From contig JAFBAP010000162.1 of the NCBI GenBank assembly GCA_019247695.1, positions 1 through 44,185 of the forward strand: a DNA stretch of 44,185 nt. Reading direction: 5' to 3'. Position 1 is the first letter of the stretch. Every line of letters starts with the position of its first letter. Under the pieces are notes generated by a model. The model saw nothing but the letters and a program-made list of their open reading frames with translations, was not told the origin of the DNA and did no database searches. Shown one piece after another: positions 41,187 through 44,185 of this stretch. The position numbers and the translations under genes are program-made. Source of the DNA: Verrucomicrobiota bacterium. Its GTDB lineage: Bacteria > Verrucomicrobiota > Verrucomicrobiia > Chthoniobacterales > JAFAMB01.

Positions 41187-42974
41187 ATGAGCAGCTCCAG
41201 GCAACCGGACCTTAAGACTCAACCGCAAAACAGTTCTTCCGACGCCGGCCAACCTGCGTTCCCCTCGGTTCCCGAGGTGCGACTCGAGATCGCGGCGGCG
41301 CAACTGCCCGTGTACGATCGTTCTCAGGCGTATTCAGGCACGGAATCGTTTCGTAGGCTCGAGCGTGCGTCCCTGATGTGGGTTTCGAATCAGTCGGATG
41401 ATTTGCTCTGCCTGCCCTATTGCACGATCGATCACCTCGAGTATCAGCTTCGGACGGCTTTGCGAGTCACGGGCGCTCTGCGTGGGCGGGCGCTGTTATC
41501 CGACGAGGTTGGCCTTGGCAAGACGATTGAAGCCGGGCTCGTGCTGAAAGAGTACCTCACGCGCGGCATGGTGCGCCGGTTTCTCGTGCTCACGGTCCCG
41601 TCCTTGGTAGATCAGTGGGCCGAAGAGTTGGAGAGCAAGTTTTCCCTCTCGTCAGTCACGACGAATCAGCCGCAATTCCGGAACGATCCGGAAAGATTTT
41701 GGAAGGAGGAGAATGCGATCATCGGCTCCATTCATACCTTCAAACAGGATACGCACCTGGCTTTCGCGGTGCACCGGCCGTGGGACATGGTGATCGTGGA
41801 TGAGGCGCATCACTTGCGCAATCGCACATCGAAAGCCTGGGAAGCCGTGAATGCGCTTCAGCGCCAGTTTCTTCTCCTGCTCACCGCCACCCCGGTTCAG
41901 AATTCGATCGAGGAACTCTATAATCTGGTCACGCTGCTGAGGCCCGGGCATTTGCCTTCCCCGCAGGAATTCCGCCGCCGGTTCGTCAATCGGGACCGGC
42001 CGTATGAACCGCGTGAACCCGAACAACTCCGCCAGCTGCTCGGGCAGGTGATGATCCGCAATACCCGGGCGAATGCCGGTATCCGGCTGCCGGCGCGGCG
42101 GGCTGAAACCGTGGTTTACGAGCCGGGCTCCGGCGAGCGTGGTTTTTGGGATGAATGGGAGCGCGAACTGCGTGCCGCCCTTCAAGGTATGAACCTGGCA
42201 AAAGCCAGTTTGTGGGGCCGGCTGCTTCTGCAGGCGGCGGGCAGCAGCCCGGCGGCATGGTTGGATGCACTCGAAAAATTCCCTAAACCGGATTTGGTGA
42301 AACGGTGGAGAACGAAGGCGCTGCTGAAGCAGAGCTGGGAACGAAAGAGCGCCGCCCTACCCGCCTTAAGCCGGACCGAGGGCGGCGTGGTGATTTTCAC
42401 CCAGTTCCTCGCCACCCAGGATGCGTTGGCAGGAGCATTGGCGACGGCCGGAGTGAAGACGTGGCTGCTGAACGGCCAGACTCCGGCAGCCCAACGGCAG
42501 GGCCTCGTCGATTCGTTTCATGAGCAGGGCGGCGCGCTGCTGCTGACCAGGAGTGGAACCGAGGGCCGCAACCTCCAGTTCTGCCACCGGTTGGTGAACT
42601 TCGATCTTCCCTGGAACCCGATGGAGATCGAACAGCGAATCGGACGCCTTCACCGGATCGGCCAGGAACGGGTAGTTGAGATCTATAATCTGGTGCAGGC
42701 CGGCACCCTGCAGGCGCACCTGCTTGAGATTCTGGAAGGAAAGCTGAACTTGTTTGATTTGGTGGTCGGCGAGACGGGGCTCATCCTGGGTGAACGTTTC
42801 ACGAGCGAAGATTTCGAGGAAGAAATCTTCCGGCGCTGGCAAAACGCTGCAGACGACGACGTTGCCGGGGCGCTCAAGACGCTGGGGGATGAACTGAGCC
42901 GCGCCCGCTCCGGTTTCGAAGAGATCAAGCGCCTCGATGAAACCCTGTTTGCGCACGATTACGAAAGCACTTAA
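41187..42974 (+). CDS. SNF2/RapA-like DEAD-box-superfamily helicase
   Basis: About 595 aa from ATG 41187; TTG 41151 is possible. Superfamily 2 SNF2-type ATPase: Q-loop region, Walker A DEVGLGKTIEAG (about 106), DEAH box IVDEAHHLRN (about 205), motif III LLTATPVQNS (about 233), and the second RecA lobe with VVIFTQF, LLLTRSGTEGRNLQF and the signature QRIGRLHRIGQ (about 483-493). All catalytic motifs are intact. Compared with RapA it lacks the N-terminal RNA polymerase-binding Tudor-like domains and has a short helical tail. It forms a two-gene unit with the next gene (15-base gap). DNA- or nucleoprotein-translocating activity is expected; biological role unknown. Confidence 0.93.
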   Translation: MSSSRQPDLKTQPQNSSSDAGQPAFPSVPEVRLEIAAAQLPVYDRSQAYSGTESFRRLERASLMWVSNQSDDLLCLPYCTIDHLEYQLRTALRVTGALRGRALLSDEVGLGKTIEAGLVLKEYLTRGMVRRFLVLTVPSLVDQWAEELESKFSLSSVTTNQPQFRNDPERFWKEENAIIGSIHTFKQDTHLAFAVHRPWDMVIVDEAHHLRNRTSKAWEAVNALQRQFLLLLTATPVQNSIEELYNLVTLLRPGHLPSPQEFRRRFVNRDRPYEPREPEQLRQLLGQVMIRNTRANAGIRLPARRAETVVYEPGSGERGFWDEWERELRAALQGMNLAKASLWGRLLLQAAGSSPAAWLDALEKFPKPDLVKRWRTKALLKQSWERKSAALPALSRTEGGVVIFTQFLATQDALAGALATAGVKTWLLNGQTPAAQRQGLVDSFHEQGGALLLTRSGTEGRNLQFCHRLVNFDLPWNPMEIEQRIGRLHRIGQERVVEIYNLVQAGTLQAHLLEILEGKLNLFDLVVGETGLILGERFTSEDFEEEIFRRWQNAADDDVAGALKTLGDELSRARSGFEEIKRLDETLFAHDYEST

Positions 42975-42989
42975 TCGTCCGGCTCCGAG

Positions 42990-44033
42990 ATGAAGTTTTC
43001 AAAGATCCCCGCGCGCGCCGAGTACCTGATCGATTTCTTTGAAGAAGGCCTCTCGTCACTGGGTGCGATCTGCGAGCGTTCCTGGCACGATCGCCTGGAG
43101 GTCCTGGCGGAAGGTGAGACTGCACGGCTTTGGCGAAACGAAGGCGACTTCTTTTCGGGTGAACTGCATTTTTGCAACGGCGGTTTGCCGGAGACGGGGA
43201 ATCCGGAAACGGAGGTTTTTCCCGGCAGCCCACTAACTTTTAAGCTGGTCGAAGCGATTTGGACCCATAACGCGGTCCATTCCCGGGCCTGCCTCTCAAC
43301 GGGAGGGATCCTGAGGCCGCCGGCGCAGGACGTGGCGCAAAAGCTTTGGCAGGCGCAGTTCGGTCCCTGCGCAGCCTGGCGATTAACCACCCCGTTCCGG
43401 CCGGCCTGGAGTTTCTCGTTGGTCATTGCGCTGCGCTGCGAAATTCAGGCGATCGACCAGAGCTGGAGTTGTCATCGCCTGGCGTTTACTCTGCCCGGCG
43501 GCGAACGTGATGCCTCCCTGGAGTCAACGCTCGAGCAAATGAGCCCTACGGAAACCGCGCCTGAAGGGCCGGACTGGCCGGCGGAGGATGGGTTTACCGT
43601 ATCCGACTGGATCGGACGGGCGCTCGTCAACGAGCTGGCACCGGAGCTCTCCAAAATCAAGGAACGGCAGCAGAACTTTTTACGGCGGGAGCTGAGCCGC
43701 ATCGATACGTACTTCGACAACTATTCTCGTGAGCTGCATAGCCGCATGGCGCGCCAGCGCAAAGAGGACGCCATTAAACGTTATGCCGAGCGCCTCGAGG
43801 CTACACGCGTCGAACACAACCGGCGGCGAGCCGACCAGATCGAGCGTCACACGATCCATCTTCTGCCCCACGTTGACGCTGTGTTGACGGTGGCGGAACC
43901 TGCACTGGTCGCAACGGTCAGCTGCCGGGCCGGCCGCGCGGAACGAAGTACCCGGGCAACTTTTATCCCGCGAGCGCGCCGCTGGCATTTGGCAGAGAAT
44001 GCCACAAATGAAGAAGTGGCGGCTAACGGGTAA
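42990..44033 (+). CDS. Coiled-coil partner of the SNF2 helicase, unknown function
   Basis: 347 aa. N-terminal half (1-215) is a globular domain with several Trp (RSWHDRLEVLAEG, RPAWSFSLVIALRCE) that I cannot assign. Residues about 215-285 are a long charged coiled coil (LSKIKERQQNFLRRELSRIDTY, ERLEATRVEHNRRRADQIERH), followed by a short beta-prone segment HVDAVLTVAEPALVATVSCR. That tail resembles C-terminal parts found with RapA-like helicases, suggesting this protein supplies a module missing from the helicase. The last dozen or so residues (from ENATNEEVAANG) and the stop are encoded by mosaic repeat sequence, so the natural end probably lay earlier. Confidence 0.75.
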   Translation: MKFSKIPARAEYLIDFFEEGLSSLGAICERSWHDRLEVLAEGETARLWRNEGDFFSGELHFCNGGLPETGNPETEVFPGSPLTFKLVEAIWTHNAVHSRACLSTGGILRPPAQDVAQKLWQAQFGPCAAWRLTTPFRPAWSFSLVIALRCEIQAIDQSWSCHRLAFTLPGGERDASLESTLEQMSPTETAPEGPDWPAEDGFTVSDWIGRALVNELAPELSKIKERQQNFLRRELSRIDTYFDNYSRELHSRMARQRKEDAIKRYAERLEATRVEHNRRRADQIERHTIHLLPHVDAVLTVAEPALVATVSCRAGRAERSTRATFIPRARRWHLAENATNEEVAANG

Positions 44034-44185
44034 CGGGTAACGGGTTCGGAGTTCGGGGTTCGGAGTTCGGAGCGGCAGCATGGAGGTGGTTGCGAGTGTC
44101 AACCTTGGAGTTGCCGCCAGGTCCTCTTGATCTGTGTCAATCTGTGTAATCTGTGGATGGATCCTCTTTTCTGCGTTCTCTGCGT
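43994..44185. repeat. Composite mosaic repeat, cut by the window end
   Basis: AATGCCACAAATG unit, GGGTAACGGGTAACGGG units, four GTTCGGA/GTTCGGG heptamers, a linker of about 60 bases starting CGGCAGCATGG, the ATCTGTGT tandem ending TGTGGATGG, then TTCTGCGTTCTCTGCGT at the edge. Same order as 11356-11604. It begins inside the last codons of the preceding gene. Confidence 0.85.

Overview
The window looks like a high-GC chromosomal segment from a Verrucomicrobia-like bacterium (PVC group). That is an inference from four things: a Gram-negative envelope gene set (type II secretion, LPS-type heptosyltransferase, MurJ), frequent GTG/TTG starts with weak ribosome binding sites, a verrucomicrobial-style pseudopilin/secretin cluster, and intergenic spaces filled with short-period mosaic repeats. 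No rRNA, tRNA, CRISPR array, prophage or transposase gene was recognised.

Layout. 1-470 is a composite inverted-repeat element. 472-1493 holds queE-queD of the 7-deazaguanine pathway. 1545-2474 is a secreted protein of unknown function. 2517-10557 is one long type II secretion operon (G-H-I-J-K-L-M-C-like-D) without the GspE ATPase or GspF platform. It is followed by a Tam-type methyltransferase, a repeat block and a tiny lipoprotein. 12041-18749 (minus strand) is an ATP-grasp/alpha-E plus transglutaminase cluster of the type linked to uncharacterised peptide synthesis or tagging; a large repeat element splits it. Divergent from it are murJ, then a treS-maltokinase fusion (trehalose to maltose-1-phosphate), then panC-nadB (pantothenate and NAD synthesis).

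26909-28406 holds two small secreted proteins separated by a repeat block. 28443-28718 is a MITE-like element. 28856-30499 is a metal-export module: a His-rich permease, a CsoR-family repressor and a perfect palindromic operator. Next come a Uma2-family nuclease-like protein, an unknown secreted protein, a nitroreductase, a threonyl-tRNA synthetase without a TGS domain, a GT9 heptosyltransferase, a DUF1640-like coiled-coil membrane protein and a ComM/YifB AAA+ protein. 38707-40333 is a putative orphan toxin-immunity pair. 41187-44033 is a two-gene cassette of a SNF2-family helicase and a coiled-coil partner, bordered on both sides by repeat elements.

The most unusual content is threefold. First, the mosaic repeat family has a recurring module order and in three places forms long imperfect palindromes; its copies also overlap gene ends and seem to supply the stop codons of two proteins. 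Second, the SNF2 helicase/coiled-coil cassette is a candidate uncharacterised system. Third, the ATP-grasp/alpha-E/transglutaminase cluster has known domains but no settled product. All function calls come from reading motifs in the translated sequence; no database search was run.
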